From assembly GCA_913055625.1 (NCBI GenBank), contig CAJXJW010000007.1, positions 1-64,000 on the forward strand: a DNA stretch of 64,000 nt, in the 5' to 3' direction. Origin of the DNA: an uncultured Pseudomonadota bacterium. Its GTDB lineage: Bacteria > Pseudomonadota > Gammaproteobacteria > Steroidobacterales > Woeseiaceae. Position 1 is the first letter of the stretch; each line of letters opens with the position of its first letter. Below are positions 38,253 to 47,674 of the stretch, in pieces. A program made the translations under genes and the position numbers. The notes under the pieces are model-generated. The model did not search any database. It was not told the origin of the DNA and worked only from the letters and a program-made list of their open reading frames with translations.

Positions 38253-39607
38253 TTGCCGACCTTCGTGACGGTCGCTCTCAGCTCGCCCTTGTGCAGCTTG
38301 GCCCGGATTTCCTTGCCCGTCGACGTCGCGGATGCGTCCAACAGTGCGCTGCCGGTGTCGGCGTCCATGACGACCGCGTAGCCGCGTTCCAGCGTGGCGA
38401 GAGGGCTGACGGAATGCAGCGCGCGCATTGCGAGCGTCAGCCGGTGCTGCCGGTCTTCCAGGTGATGCCGTCCGGCAGCGACCAGCCGCTGCCGCAGTTC
38501 GCGTTCGCGACTGCGGGCACGCTCGACGCGGATGGCCGGCGACGCCCGCAGCAGAGCATTGCGCTGCCGCTGCAGTCGCTGGCCGCGTGCGAGGAGATCG
38601 TGGCGCACCGCCGCAGCGAGCCGCCCGCCAAGCTCTCGCAGCCAGTTGCGCTGCCGCGCGACGGTCCCTGCCGGGCTGGCGGCGGCCAGGCGCCGGCCCA
38701 GCCAGTCGAGGTTCTGCGCGGCCTCCTCCACGCGGTTGCGGCCGGCGCGAGTGACACGTGCCGCGAGCTGGCCGATGCGGTGCAGCCAGTCCGTGCTGTC
38801 GGGCACGACCAGTTCGGCCGCGCCGCTCGGCGTCGGCGCCCGCACGTCGGCGACGAAGTCGGCGATCGTGAAGTCGACCTCGTGCCCGACCGCGCTCACG
38901 GTCGGGATCGGCGATTGCGCGATATCGCGAGCCAGTGCTTCGTCGTTGAAGGCCCAGAGGTCCTCCAGCGAGCCGCCGCCGCGCGCGAGGATCAGCACGT
39001 CGCAGTCGCCGCGGGCGATGGCTTTGGCGAGCGCGGCGCGCAGTTCCGCCGGCGCAGCGTCGCCTTGTACCGACGACGGGTAGATCGTCACCGGCACCGC
39101 GGGAAAGCGTCGCCTGAGCACGGTGAGAATGTCCCGGACCGCGGCGCCGCTGGGCGACGTGATCACGCCGATGCGGTGGGGCAGCGCGGGCAGTGGCCGC
39201 TTGCGGTTCGCGTCGAACAAGCCCTCGGCCTGCAGCTTCAGCTTGAGCCGGTCGAACTCGCGCTTCAACGCGCCTTCGCCCGCGGCTTCGACGCGCTCGA
39301 CGATGAGCTGGTAGTCGCCGCGTGGCTCGTACAGGCTGACGCGGCCGTAGACCAGCACGTGGTCGCCGTTCTTGAGCCCGATCGTCGGGCCGCGCTGGCG
39401 CTGCCGAAAGAAGGCTGCGCGCACCTGTGCCGCGTCATCCTTCAGCGAAAAATACAGGTGCCCGGACGCGGGTCGCGCCAGGTTGGAGATCTCACCCTCC
39501 ACCCAGAGCCGCGCGATGCCGCGCTCGAGCAGATTCTTCACCTGCCGGTTGAGCTGCGAGACCGGGATGGCCTGCAGCGCCGGCGCATCGTCCAGCAAAT
39601 CGTTCAC
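38249..39607 (-). CDS. xseA: Exodeoxyribonuclease VII large subunit
   Basis: The nuclease subunit of ExoVII, which degrades single-stranded DNA. N-terminal OB fold (LNRQVKNLLERGIARLWVEGEISNLARPASGHLYFSLKDDAAQVRAAFF split over residues 17-65), then the catalytic domain (IGVITSPSGAAVRDIL, ILARGGGSLEDLWAFNDE, ISAVGHEVDFT-type, RAPTPSGAAEL) and a coiled-coil C-terminal region rich in Arg and Leu. 452 aa. Starts at GTG 39607, with TATACT on the minus strand only 7 nt upstream. Divergent from guaBA, as in E. coli. Confidence 0.96.
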   Translation of the reverse strand: MNDLLDDAPALQAIPVSQLNRQVKNLLERGIARLWVEGEISNLARPASGHLYFSLKDDAAQVRAAFFRQRQRGPTIGLKNGDHVLVYGRVSLYEPRGDYQLIVERVEAAGEGALKREFDRLKLKLQAEGLFDANRKRPLPALPHRIGVITSPSGAAVRDILTVLRRRFPAVPVTIYPSSVQGDAAPAELRAALAKAIARGDCDVLILARGGGSLEDLWAFNDEALARDIAQSPIPTVSAVGHEVDFTIADFVADVRAPTPSGAAELVVPDSTDWLHRIGQLAARVTRAGRNRVEEAAQNLDWLGRRLAAASPAGTVARQRNWLRELGGRLAAAVRHDLLARGQRLQRQRNALLRASPAIRVERARSRERELRQRLVAAGRHHLEDRQHRLTLAMRALHSVSPLATLERGYAVVMDADTGSALLDASATSTGKEIRAKLHKGELRATVTKVGK

Positions 39608-39624
39608 GCGGCCGAGTATACCCG

Positions 39625-39653
39625 TTTACCCGTCTGGCCCATGAGCGTAGAAT
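39625..39653 (+). promoter_or_regulatory. Sigma-70 promoter of guaBA
   Basis: TTTACC (39625-39630), a 17-nt spacer and TAGAAT (39648-39653). A leader of about 107 nt precedes guaB. It lies in the xseA/guaB divergent gap. Confidence 0.7.
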
Positions 39654-39767
39654 CCGCCGATTACACCCCGACCCCGACCGCTGGGCCTCGTCGCAGGCTC
39701 AGGGCTTTCGGCTAACCGGCGAATCGGGCAAGCGGGCGGCGCCGACCCAAAAAAACGAGCGAAATCA

Positions 39768-41279
39768 ATGAGTAGCACGAGCGACCCGAAAGCCGACGTG
39801 ATCCCGGGTGCACTGCGCATCGCCACCGACGCGCTCACCTTCGACGACGTGCTGCTGCAGCCCGGCTACTCCGAGGTCCTGCCCCGCGAGGTCGATCTCA
39901 GCACGGCGCTGACCGCCGACATACGCCTCAATATCCCCGTGCTGTCCGCGGCGATGGACACGGTCACCGAGTCGCGTCTCGCCATCGCGCTCGCCCAGGA
40001 AGGCGGCATCGGCATCATTCACAAGAACATGTCGATCGAGGAGCAGGCACGGCAGGTGCTCGCCGTGAAGAAATTCGAATCCGGCATCGTGCGCAACCCG
40101 ATTACCGTCGACCCGTCGATGACCATTCGCGAGGTCATCGACCTGACGCACGCCATGGGCATCTCCGGCGTGCCGGTCGTGGCCGGCAAGGAAACCGTCG
40201 GCATCGTCACGCACCGTGACCTGCGCTTCGAGACGCAGCTCGACGCCCCCGTCTCCACGGTAATGACGCCGCAGGACAGGCTCGTCACCGTGCGCGAGGA
40301 TGCCGCCAAGGACGAGGTGCTGTCGCTGCTGCACCGGCACCGCATCGAGAAAGTGCTGGTGGTGGGCGACGACCTCGAACTGAAGGGCATGATCACCGCG
40401 AAGGACTTCCAGAAAGCGAAGGACTATCCGCGCGCCTGCAAGGACGCGCGCGGCGCACTCCGGGTCGGCGCGGCCGTCGGCACCGGCCGGGACACCGATG
40501 ACCGCGTGGACGCGCTGGTCGAGGCGGGCGTGGACGTGATCGTCGTCGATACGTCGCATGGCTTTTCGAAGGGCGTGCTCGACCGCGTGCGCCGCGTCAA
40601 GGCCGCGCACCCGGACATGCAGGTCATCGGCGGCAACATCGTCACCGGCGATGCGGCGCTGGCGCTGGTCGAGGCCGGCGCGGACGGCGTCAAGGTCGGC
40701 ATCGGCCCGGGTTCCATCTGCACGACGCGCGTCGTCGCCGGCGTGGGCGTTCCCCAGGTCTCCGCCGTGGCTGAAGTGGCCGACGCGCTGAAGACATCCG
40801 GCGTGCCGTTCATCGCCGACGGCGGCATTCGCTATTCCGGCGACATCGCGAAGGCGCTGGTCGCTGGCGCGTACTCCGTGATGATCGGCGGCCTGTTCGC
40901 CGGCACCGAGGAGTCGCCGGGCGAGGTCGAGTTGTACCAGGGCCGCTCCTACAAGTCCTACCGCGGCATGGGCTCGGTCGGTGCGATGGGCCAGTCGCAC
41001 GGCTCGAAGGACCGCTATTTCCAGGATGCGACCGAGGAACTGGAGAAGCTCGTGCCGGAGGGCATCGAGGGCCGCGTCGCCTACAAGGGCGGTCTCGTCG
41101 CCATCGTCCACCAGCTCATCGGCGGCGTCCGCGCGGCAATGGGCTACACCGGCTGCAGCACGATCGACGAGATGCGCACGCGGCCGAAATTCGTCCGCAT
41201 CACGAGCGCGGGCATGGCCGAGAGCCACGTCCACGACGTCACGATCACCAAGGAAGCGCCGAACTACCGCGCCAAGTAA
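39768..41279 (+). CDS. guaB: Inosine-5'-monophosphate dehydrogenase
   Basis: Oxidises IMP to XMP, the committed step to [20 protein letters not shown] at the start of the barrel; two CBS domains inserted at about residues 105-220 ([30 protein letters not shown]); catalytic cysteine near residue 318 in [31 protein letters not shown] and the flap SKDRYFQ. 503 aa, with a 12-residue N-terminal extension relative to E. coli. guaA follows after 15 nt. Confidence 0.98.
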   Translation: MSSTSDPKADVIPGALRIATDALTFDDVLLQPGYSEVLPREVDLSTALTADIRLNIPVLSAAMDTVTESRLAIALAQEGGIGIIHKNMSIEEQARQVLAVKKFESGIVRNPITVDPSMTIREVIDLTHAMGISGVPVVAGKETVGIVTHRDLRFETQLDAPVSTVMTPQDRLVTVREDAAKDEVLSLLHRHRIEKVLVVGDDLELKGMITAKDFQKAKDYPRACKDARGALRVGAAVGTGRDTDDRVDALVEAGVDVIVVDTSHGFSKGVLDRVRRVKAAHPDMQVIGGNIVTGDAALALVEAGADGVKVGIGPGSICTTRVVAGVGVPQVSAVAEVADALKTSGVPFIADGGIRYSGDIAKALVAGAYSVMIGGLFAGTEESPGEVELYQGRSYKSYRGMGSVGAMGQSHGSKDRYFQDATEELEKLVPEGIEGRVAYKGGLVAIVHQLIGGVRAAMGYTGCSTIDEMRTRPKFVRITSAGMAESHVHDVTITKEAPNYRAK

Positions 41280-41294
41280 GGACCTCCACCGCCG

Positions 41295-42896
41295 ATGAGC
41301 CAGGCCGCCACCGACCGCCAGCAACCCGTCCCGGATATTCACAAAGAGCGCCTGCTCATCCTCGATTTCGGCAGCCAGTACACGCAGCTCATTGCTCGCC
41401 GCGTGCGGGAGTGTGGCGTCTATTCCGAAATTCACCCGTGGGACATCGCCGACGCCGAGCTTCGAGAGTTCGCGCCCACCGGCATCGTGCTCTCCGGCGG
41501 CCCCGAGTCGGTGAATCTCGCGAACCCGCCGCGCGCCTCGCACGCCGTCTTCGAGCAGGGAGTGCCGGTGCTCGGCATCTGCTACGGCATGCAGACGATG
41601 GCGGCGGAGCTCGGCGGCTCCGTCGAGGCATCGACGCACCGCGAGTTCGGCTATGCCGAGATCCATCCGCAGTCTTCCGGCCTGCTGGCCGGGCTGAACG
41701 ACGGCGAGGGCGACGCCGAGCCTTTGCTCAAGGTCTGGATGAGCCACGGCGACCGCGTGGAATCGGTGCCTCCCGGGTTCCACGTGACGGCCAGCAGCGC
41801 AAATTCGCCGCTCGCGGCGATGGAAGATCCGGAGCGCCGATTCTACGGCGTGCAGTTCCACCCGGAGGTCACGCACACGACGCAGGGCCAGCGCATGATC
41901 GAGCGCTTCGTGCACGACATTTGCGGCTGCCGCGGCGAATGGAATGCGGGCAACATCGTCGCGGACTCGATTGCCCGCATCCGCGAGCAGGTCGGCGACG
42001 GGCGCGTGTTGCTCGGCCTGTCCGGCGGCGTCGACTCGTCGGTCGTTGCCGCGCTGCTGCACGAGGCCATCGGCGACCAGCTCGTCTGCGTGTTCGTCGA
42101 CCACGGCCTGCTGCGCCTCGACGAAGGCGACCAGGTCATGGAGACGTTTGCAGAGCATCTGGGCGTGAACGTCATCCGCGTGAACGCCGCCGACCGCTTT
42201 TTCGCGGGGCTCGACGGCGTGTCGGACCCGGAGGAGAAGCGCAAGATCATCGGCCGGACGTTCGTCGAGGTGTTCGACGAGGAGGCGCACAAGCTCGAGG
42301 GCATCGAGTGGCTCGCGCAGGGGACGATCTACCCGGACGTCATCGAGTCCGCGGGCGCGAAGACCGGCAAGGCGCACGTCATCAAGTCGCACCACAACGT
42401 CGGCGGACTGCCGGACGACATGCGCATGCAACTCGTCGAACCGCTGCGCGAGCTGTTCAAGGACGAGGTGCGCAGAATCGGCCTGGAACTCGGCCTGCCG
42501 CGCGAGATGGTGTACCGCCACCCGTTCCCGGGGCCGGGGCTCGGCGTGCGCGTGCTGGGCGAGGTGAAGCGCGAGTACGTGGCGCTGCTGCAGTGCGCTG
42601 ACGCGATTTTCATCGACGAACTTCGCCGGCACGGCCTTTACGACCGCACAAGCCAGGCGTTCGCCGTATTCCTGCCGGTGCGCTCCGTCGGCGTCATGGG
42701 CGACGGCCGTCGCTACGACTACGTCGTCGCGCTGCGCGCCGTCGAGACGATCGACTTCATGACCGCGCGCTGGGCGCACCTGCCGTACGAGTTCCTGGAG
42801 CACGTGTCGCTCCGGATCATCAACGAAGTCGACGGGATCTCCCGAGTGACCTACGACATTTCCGGCAAGCCGCCGGCCACGATCGAGTGGGAGTAG
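41295..42896 (+). CDS. guaA: GMP synthase (glutamine-hydrolysing)
   Basis: Aminates XMP to GMP. Glutamine amidotransferase domain with C96 (LGICYGMQ) and the histidine/glutamate pair in [11 protein letters not shown] pyrophosphatase domain with the PP-loop LSGGVDSS at about 241-248; C-terminal dimerisation domain ([16 protein letters not shown], ending KPPATIEWE). 533 aa against 525 in E. coli. Second gene of guaBA. Confidence 0.98.
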   Translation: MSQAATDRQQPVPDIHKERLLILDFGSQYTQLIARRVRECGVYSEIHPWDIADAELREFAPTGIVLSGGPESVNLANPPRASHAVFEQGVPVLGICYGMQTMAAELGGSVEASTHREFGYAEIHPQSSGLLAGLNDGEGDAEPLLKVWMSHGDRVESVPPGFHVTASSANSPLAAMEDPERRFYGVQFHPEVTHTTQGQRMIERFVHDICGCRGEWNAGNIVADSIARIREQVGDGRVLLGLSGGVDSSVVAALLHEAIGDQLVCVFVDHGLLRLDEGDQVMETFAEHLGVNVIRVNAADRFFAGLDGVSDPEEKRKIIGRTFVEVFDEEAHKLEGIEWLAQGTIYPDVIESAGAKTGKAHVIKSHHNVGGLPDDMRMQLVEPLRELFKDEVRRIGLELGLPREMVYRHPFPGPGLGVRVLGEVKREYVALLQCADAIFIDELRRHGLYDRTSQAFAVFLPVRSVGVMGDGRRYDYVVALRAVETIDFMTARWAHLPYEFLEHVSLRIINEVDGISRVTYDISGKPPATIEWE

Positions 42897-42906
42897 GCGG
42901 GGCGCA

Positions 42907-43365
42907 ATGAGCTGGGCGAGCGAGGACGTCGAGGCGATGCGGACCGCGCTCGCGCTCGCGGCCGAAGCGGCGCGCGACGGCGAAGTACCGGTGGGCGCCG
43001 TCGTCGTGCGCGGCGGGGACGTGCTCGGGCGCGGGCGGAATCGCTCGGTGGCCGACCATGATCCGTCGGCGCACGCCGAGATCGTCGCGCTCCGCGAGGC
43101 AGCCACGGCGGTCGGCAACCACCGGCTGCCGCAGGCAACGGTCTACGTCACGCTGGAGCCCTGCCCGATGTGTTTCGCAGCAATGGCGCAGGCGCGGGTC
43201 GGGCGCGTCGTGTTCGGCGCCTACGACGACAAGGCGGGCGCGGCGGGCAGTGCCATCGACCTGGGTGAATCCAGGGCGCTGAACCACCGCTTCGAGATCA
43301 ATGGCGGCCTGCTCGCCGACGAGGCCGGCGAACTCCTGGAACGGTTCTTCGAAGAACGCCGCTAG
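42907..43365 (+). CDS. tadA: tRNA adenosine(34) deaminase TadA
   Basis: Makes inosine-34 in tRNA-Arg(ACG). The zinc deaminase motifs are H56-A-E58 and PCPMC with C86 and C89; AVVVRGGDVLGRGRNRS and VVFGAYDDKAGAAGS complete the fold. 152 aa. It lies 10 nt after guaA and converges on mltF, sharing the last 4 nt of both genes. Confidence 0.95.
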   Translation: MSWASEDVEAMRTALALAAEAARDGEVPVGAVVVRGGDVLGRGRNRSVADHDPSAHAEIVALREAATAVGNHRLPQATVYVTLEPCPMCFAAMAQARVGRVVFGAYDDKAGAAGSAIDLGESRALNHRFEINGGLLADEAGELLERFFEERR

Positions 43366-44735
43366 AAGGCGGCGAGTGCTTCCTCGTCCGGCGGCGTTTC
43401 GTTCTCGGTAAGCCAGACCAGGATGTTGTAGTACGCGCGAATGTTGTTCACGTACAGCACCGGCTCCCAGCCGCGCGCGTAGCCGTAGGGCACCTGCGAA
43501 TACCACTTGCGCTGCGCGAGCAGCGGCAATGCCTCGCTAAGGTCGACCCAGGAGTTCGGATTGCCGCCTTTCTCCTCGACGATCCAGCGCGCGTCCTTGA
43601 TGTGATTGAAGCCGACGTTGTACGCGGCGAGTGCCATCCAGGTGCGGTCCGGCTCGTCGACCGTGTCGGGAATGCGCTCCGTCTGGCGGGCGTAGAAGCG
43701 AGCGCCGCCGAAGATGCTGTTCACCGGGTCGACGCGGTCATCGAGTCCCAGGTACTCGGCGGTGTCCTCGGTCAACATCATGATGCCGCGTACGCCGGTC
43801 GGCGACACCGCCTGCGAACGCCAGTGCGATTCCTGGTAGCCGATCGCGGCCAGCAAGCGCCAGTCGACGCCGGCTTCGGCACCGGCTTCCTCGAACATCG
43901 GACGGTAGCGGGGCAGGCGGCTCTCGTAATGGCGGATGAAGTTGCGCGTACCGACGTAGTCGAACTTCTTCGTGTGCCCGTAGTAGCGGTCGTGGATGCG
44001 GTCCAGTGTGCCGTTGCGCTGGAGCTTGATCAGGAAGTCGTCCGCGCGGGCGAGCAGGCTGTTGCCGGATTCCTTGGTGAACGCCCAGGCGAGCGGGTCG
44101 CCGATTTCGAGGTCGAGTGCGACGCGGAGGTCCGGCTGGAAGTTCCGGTGGATATTGAAGTCGGTGCTGTCGGCGATGGTGAAGTCGATCTCGCCGGACT
44201 CGACCTTCTCGAGGAGCTGCGCGACTTCGGCATCCGCGTTTTCAGTCCATTCGAGCTCCGGGTACTCGGTTTTCAGCGCCGCGAGCCGATCGGCGTGGCT
44301 GCTGCCGGCGAGGACCTCGATGCGCTGCCCGAGGATGTCCTCGACGCTGTGCGGCTTGCCGGTACCCAGCTTGTAGATGAGATGCATGTCGACCGTCTCG
44401 TAGGGGTGGCCGAAATTCAGGTACTCGAGGCGCGACTCGGTGATCGACAGGCCGGCGGCTGCCATGTGCACCCGGCCGTTGAGAAGGCGCGGGACGATTT
44501 CGGAGACGCTGGCAACCGATTCGATGACGAGCGCGACACCGAGTTCGTCCGCGAAAGCCTGCACGAGGTCGAACTCGGGCCCCGACGGGCCGTCGGGACC
44601 GATGACATAGGAGGACGGGCTGTCGCGGGTCACGACACGCAGTTCGCCGAGTTCCCGGATCTGCTCGAGCAGCGGCGGCGGCGACGAACAGGTCCCCAGC
44701 AAGGCCGCCAGAGCGATGTACAGGAGCGATCGCAT
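43362..44735 (-). CDS. mltF: Membrane-bound lytic murein transglycosylase F
   Basis: Cleaves peptidoglycan from the outer membrane's inner face. Lipoprotein-type signal (LLGTC, C16). A periplasmic solute-binding-like domain occupies about residues 30-265 (LRVVTRDSPSSYVIGPDGPSGPEFDLVQAFADELGV); a SLT domain follows from about 285 with the catalytic glutamate in AIGYQESHWRSQAVSPTGVRGIMMLTEDTA and AAYNVGFNHI. 457 aa, close to E. coli MltF. Confidence 0.94.
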   Translation of the reverse strand: MRSLLYIALAALLGTCSSPPPLLEQIRELGELRVVTRDSPSSYVIGPDGPSGPEFDLVQAFADELGVALVIESVASVSEIVPRLLNGRVHMAAAGLSITESRLEYLNFGHPYETVDMHLIYKLGTGKPHSVEDILGQRIEVLAGSSHADRLAALKTEYPELEWTENADAEVAQLLEKVESGEIDFTIADSTDFNIHRNFQPDLRVALDLEIGDPLAWAFTKESGNSLLARADDFLIKLQRNGTLDRIHDRYYGHTKKFDYVGTRNFIRHYESRLPRYRPMFEEAGAEAGVDWRLLAAIGYQESHWRSQAVSPTGVRGIMMLTEDTAEYLGLDDRVDPVNSIFGGARFYARQTERIPDTVDEPDRTWMALAAYNVGFNHIKDARWIVEEKGGNPNSWVDLSEALPLLAQRKWYSQVPYGYARGWEPVLYVNNIRAYYNILVWLTENETPPDEEALAAF

Positions 44736-44792
44736 CCGATTAGGCTACACGAGGGCCGGGCCCCGCGCAGCGAATAAATGACCCGTTTCGGC

Positions 44793-44822
44793 TGGTCATG
44801 AGCCCCCCGAATTGCGTACAAT
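44793..44822 (+). promoter_or_regulatory. Candidate stable-RNA promoter for the tRNA-Ser region
   Basis: TGGTCA (44793-44798), an 18-nt spacer and TACAAT (44817-44822), followed by a GC-rich discriminator. It is the only promoter-like signal upstream of both tRNA-Ser sequences, so the interrupted copy is probably transcribed with the complete tRNA. Confidence 0.5.
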
Positions 44823-44864
44823 CCGCAGCCCTGCGCGGTCCCCGGGGCCGCATTTCAGACCACC

Positions 44865-44988
44865 GGAGAGGTGCCAGAGTGGTCGAATGGGCTTGACTCG
44901 ACTAATCGGGCACAGCCCGATTGGACGGCTCGCGAAGCGAGGCCGCCCGAAGGGCGAGGGCCGAAGGCCCGAGTCAAATCAAGTGTAC
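44865..44988 (+). pseudogene. Truncated tRNA-Ser(CGA)-like copy interrupted in the anticodon loop
   Basis: Positions 44865-44901 are identical to nucleotides 1-37 of the complete tRNA-Ser at 45031 (38 nt including one base upstream). A 74-nt insertion (44902-44975) follows, then 44976-44988 matches 13 nt of the 3' anticodon stem and variable-arm start (45067-45079). The T arm and 3' acceptor strand are missing, so it cannot mature into a normal tRNA. TTGACTCG (44893-44900) can pair with CGAGTCAA (44970-44977), which would close the insertion into its own multi-hairpin domain. It could be a tRNA-derived non-coding RNA or a decaying tandem duplicate. Confidence 0.75.
44904..44970 (+). repeat. 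Run of four hairpins, three with GAA loops
   Basis: AATCGGGC-ACA-GCCCGATT (44904-44922); CTCGC-GAA-GCGAG (44929-44941), extendable to 44926-44945 with one bulged G; CGCCC-GAA-GGGCG (44944-44956); GGGCC-GAA-GGCCC (44958-44970). Adjacent perfect stems with 3-nt purine loops are not expected by chance. GNA triloops closed by C-G are known to be unusually stable in DNA. No protein frame explains them. Confidence 0.75.
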
Positions 44989-44989
44989 A

Positions 44990-45006
44990 GGCGCCCGCAG
45001 GGCGCC
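44990..45006 (+). repeat. Hairpin with GCA loop
   Basis: GGCGCCC-GCA-GGGCGCC, a perfect 7-bp stem with another GNA triloop, where the variable arm of the truncated tRNA-Ser copy would lie. It is followed by AGCTGAACGAACGAG and an A-rich stretch before the complete tRNA. Confidence 0.7.
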
Positions 45007-45030
45007 AGCTGAACGAACGAGAAAAAATTC

Positions 45031-45164
<134 letters not shown>

Positions 45165-45200
45165 CGGACGGGGGTGATGGAAGAGACGCCACTGGTTCGA

Positions 45201-45220
45201 CAAAACGCGGACGCGTTTTG
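45201..45220. repeat. Inverted repeat after the SLC13 gene
   Basis: CAAAACGCG-GA-CGCGTTTTG, 9-bp arms with a 2-nt centre, 15 nt beyond the SLC13 stop. The near-continuous symmetry could serve a DNA-binding dimer or be a 3' mRNA hairpin. Confidence 0.5.
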
Positions 45221-45234
45221 GACGCCCGGAGCGC

Positions 45235-47595
45235 TCAACCCACCGGCACCAGCGGCCAGATCCTCGGCAGGAAGATCATCACGGTGATGAACACGACGAT
45301 CGTGAGTGGAACGCCCATCTTGAGGTAGTCGATGAAGCGGTAGCCTCCGGGGCCCATGACGAGCACGTTCGCCGGGTGCGAGATCGGGCTCGTGAAGCTG
45401 GCCGACGCGGCCACGGCGACGGCCATCATGGCGGGCTCCGGCGCAAAACCCATCTCGCTCATCGTCGACAACACGATCGGCGCCATTAGCACGACGAGGG
45501 CCGCCGTCGGGATGATCATCGTCGCCATCGCCGTGAGGATGTAGAGCCCCATGATGACGGTCCAGGGACCGGCGTCCCCGAGCACGTCCATCACGTGACC
45601 GGCGATGAACACGGCCGCGCCTGTTTCCTGCATGGCAGCGCCAAGCGGCAGCATGCCCGCAATCAGGAAGATCGACCGCCAGTCGATCGCCCGGTGCGCC
45701 TGTTCCATTGTCAGGCAGCCGGACAGGACCATGATCGACGCGCCGATGATCGCCGCAATCGAAATCGGCGCGACGCCCGACATGACGCTGGCGACCACGC
45801 CGGCCATGACCAGGAAGGCGAGCGGTGCCTTTCGGGTGTCCGGCGGCTCCTTGCCAAGAGGGGTGATGACGAGAAAGTCCGAGTCCGTTGCCAGCAACTG
45901 CAGCCGGGCATGGGGGCCGAGGAGCAGCAGGAAGTCGCCGACCTGGAGGCGTACGTCGGACAGGTTGCTGGTGACCGGGTCGCCCTCGCGCCACACCGCG
46001 GCAACCTCGACGCCGTAGCGCTCCCGGAAGTTGAGCTCGGCGACGGTCTTGCCGGCGAGCCGTGAACGCGGGTCCAGGGTTGCCTCGACGAGCGTCAGCC
46101 GCTGGGTTTCCAGGGCACCGACGTTCTTCGGCAACTTCGTGTCGATCTCGAGTTCCTGGAAGCTGCGCAGGACGTCGACGTCCGCCGGCTGGCCTTCGAC
46201 CAGCAACAGGTCGCCGCCTTCGAGCGCGATGTCGGGACGCGGCATGACGGTGAGCTCGCTGTCGCGGAAAATCGCGCTGACACGGAAATCGAAGACGTCG
46301 GCCAGGCGACTCTTCTCCAGCGTCGTACCGGCAAGCCCGGAGTTCTTGGGAATGCGCATGACGAACATGCGCTCGTCCGGGCGATAGACTTCCGCCAGCC
46401 GGTCCTCTGCGAGTACCGTGACCTCGGCGAAATCGGCACAAGCGCCGAGGTGGGTGACCGCCTCGGTGGTTCCCTGCACCAGCAGGCGATCGCCGGCCCT
46501 GATGGGGACGTACGCGAGGTTCGTCATGCGATACCCGCCGGCGCGAGCGATGCCGACGACCGCGACATCGAACCGGTTGCGGAAGGCCGCGTAGCGCACC
46601 AGCTCGGAGACCAGTGACGAGCCTTCGGCGACCGTCACTTCCGCATAGGACAGCCGCTCGGCCACCATGGACTTGAGCACCGGTGACTCGCGCTCGATGA
46701 CCAGGTCGCTCAGTCGGCGGAGTTCCCTGAACTGGTCGACGCGGCCCTGTACGAGCAGGCCGTCACCGCCGCGCAGTACGGTCTGGCGGCTCGGCAGGGG
46801 TTCGCTCCTGCCGCCGCGATGGAGCGCCAGCACCAGGAGCCCGGTCGTGCCGCCGAGCCGGCTCTCCGCGACCGACTTGCCGACGAACATCGAGTCGATC
46901 GGCACGCGAATCAGGAACGTCCGCTTGTGTAGCCCGTAGCGCATCCGCAGGCCGCGCTGGCTGACCCTGCGGCCCCGGCTGAACTTGTTCCGCGGCAGCA
47001 GGTAGCGTCCGAACACCACGACGAACAATATGCCGACGACCACGACGCACCCGCCGAGCGGCGTATAGTCGAAAAGGCCGAATCCGGCGAAGCCTGCGTC
47101 CTTCAGCGACTCGCTGACCAGCAGGTTGGTAGTGCCGATCAGCGTCATCGTGCCGCCGAGCAAGGTCGCGTAGGACAGCGGCATCAACAGCTTTGACGGC
47201 GAGAGCCGGGTGCGGCTTGCGATGTCGACGACGACCGGCAGCATCAAGGCGGCGACCCCGATGTTGTTCATGAAGGCCGCCAGTACCGCGGCGGTCACCA
47301 TGATCACGGCGATGATAGGACCTTCGCGCGTGCCGGCCAGGCGCATGACCTGCCGCCCGATGACGTCCGCGAAACCCGTGCGGGTGAGCCCCTCGCTGAG
47401 AATGAACATCGACCATATGGTGACGACGGCGCCGTTGCTGAACCCGGAGAACGCGGTGTCCGCCGATACGAGTCCGGAGCCGGCGAGGAAGGCGAGAACC
47501 AGCAGGGCCACCAGGTCCATGCGGATCGCTTCGCTGACGAACAGGACGAGCGAAACGAGCAGAACGCCGAAAACAATCGCAATTTCGGTGGACAT
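45235..47595 (-). CDS. SLC13-family permease with RCK_C (TrkA-C) domains
   Basis: A 786-aa inner-membrane transporter of the divalent anion/Na+ symporter (CitMHS/ArsB-like) superfamily. The first membrane half (residues 1-195) includes VALLVLAFLAGSGLVSADTAFSGFSNGAVVTI and MNNIGVAALMLPVV; a cytosolic section (about 210-570) carries repeated RCK_C domains (DGLLVQGRVDQF, DRLLVQGTTEAV, DLLLVEGQPADV, DFLLLLGPHARL); the second membrane half (590-786) contains AMQETGAAVFIAG and SFTSPISHPANVLVMGPGGY. Relatives carry sulfate, dicarboxylates or other anions; the substrate is unknown. It ends just before the terminator 45121-45164. Confidence 0.9.
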   Translation of the reverse strand: MSTEIAIVFGVLLVSLVLFVSEAIRMDLVALLVLAFLAGSGLVSADTAFSGFSNGAVVTIWSMFILSEGLTRTGFADVIGRQVMRLAGTREGPIIAVIMVTAAVLAAFMNNIGVAALMLPVVVDIASRTRLSPSKLLMPLSYATLLGGTMTLIGTTNLLVSESLKDAGFAGFGLFDYTPLGGCVVVVGILFVVVFGRYLLPRNKFSRGRRVSQRGLRMRYGLHKRTFLIRVPIDSMFVGKSVAESRLGGTTGLLVLALHRGGRSEPLPSRQTVLRGGDGLLVQGRVDQFRELRRLSDLVIERESPVLKSMVAERLSYAEVTVAEGSSLVSELVRYAAFRNRFDVAVVGIARAGGYRMTNLAYVPIRAGDRLLVQGTTEAVTHLGACADFAEVTVLAEDRLAEVYRPDERMFVMRIPKNSGLAGTTLEKSRLADVFDFRVSAIFRDSELTVMPRPDIALEGGDLLLVEGQPADVDVLRSFQELEIDTKLPKNVGALETQRLTLVEATLDPRSRLAGKTVAELNFRERYGVEVAAVWREGDPVTSNLSDVRLQVGDFLLLLGPHARLQLLATDSDFLVITPLGKEPPDTRKAPLAFLVMAGVVASVMSGVAPISIAAIIGASIMVLSGCLTMEQAHRAIDWRSIFLIAGMLPLGAAMQETGAAVFIAGHVMDVLGDAGPWTVIMGLYILTAMATMIIPTAALVVLMAPIVLSTMSEMGFAPEPAMMAVAVAASASFTSPISHPANVLVMGPGGYRFIDYLKMGVPLTIVVFITVMIFLPRIWPLVPVG

Positions 47596-47674
47596 GAAGA
47601 CGGATTGACTTAACGAGAGCGCCCGATCCCTGACGCTCCCGTCTTATACATCAATCGAGCGGCGCGGGCACCTG

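Noticed and set aside
39765..43118. 1117-aa open frame antisense to guaB, guaA and tadA
   Set aside because: The plus-strand genes are unmistakable; the antisense frame has no recognisable domain and repetitive His/Asp/Val/Arg composition.
44904..45006. Hairpin series considered as CRISPR array or integron attC site
   Set aside because: Stems differ in sequence and are contiguous without spacers; no RYYYAAC/GTTRRRY core pair, cas or integrase gene is nearby.
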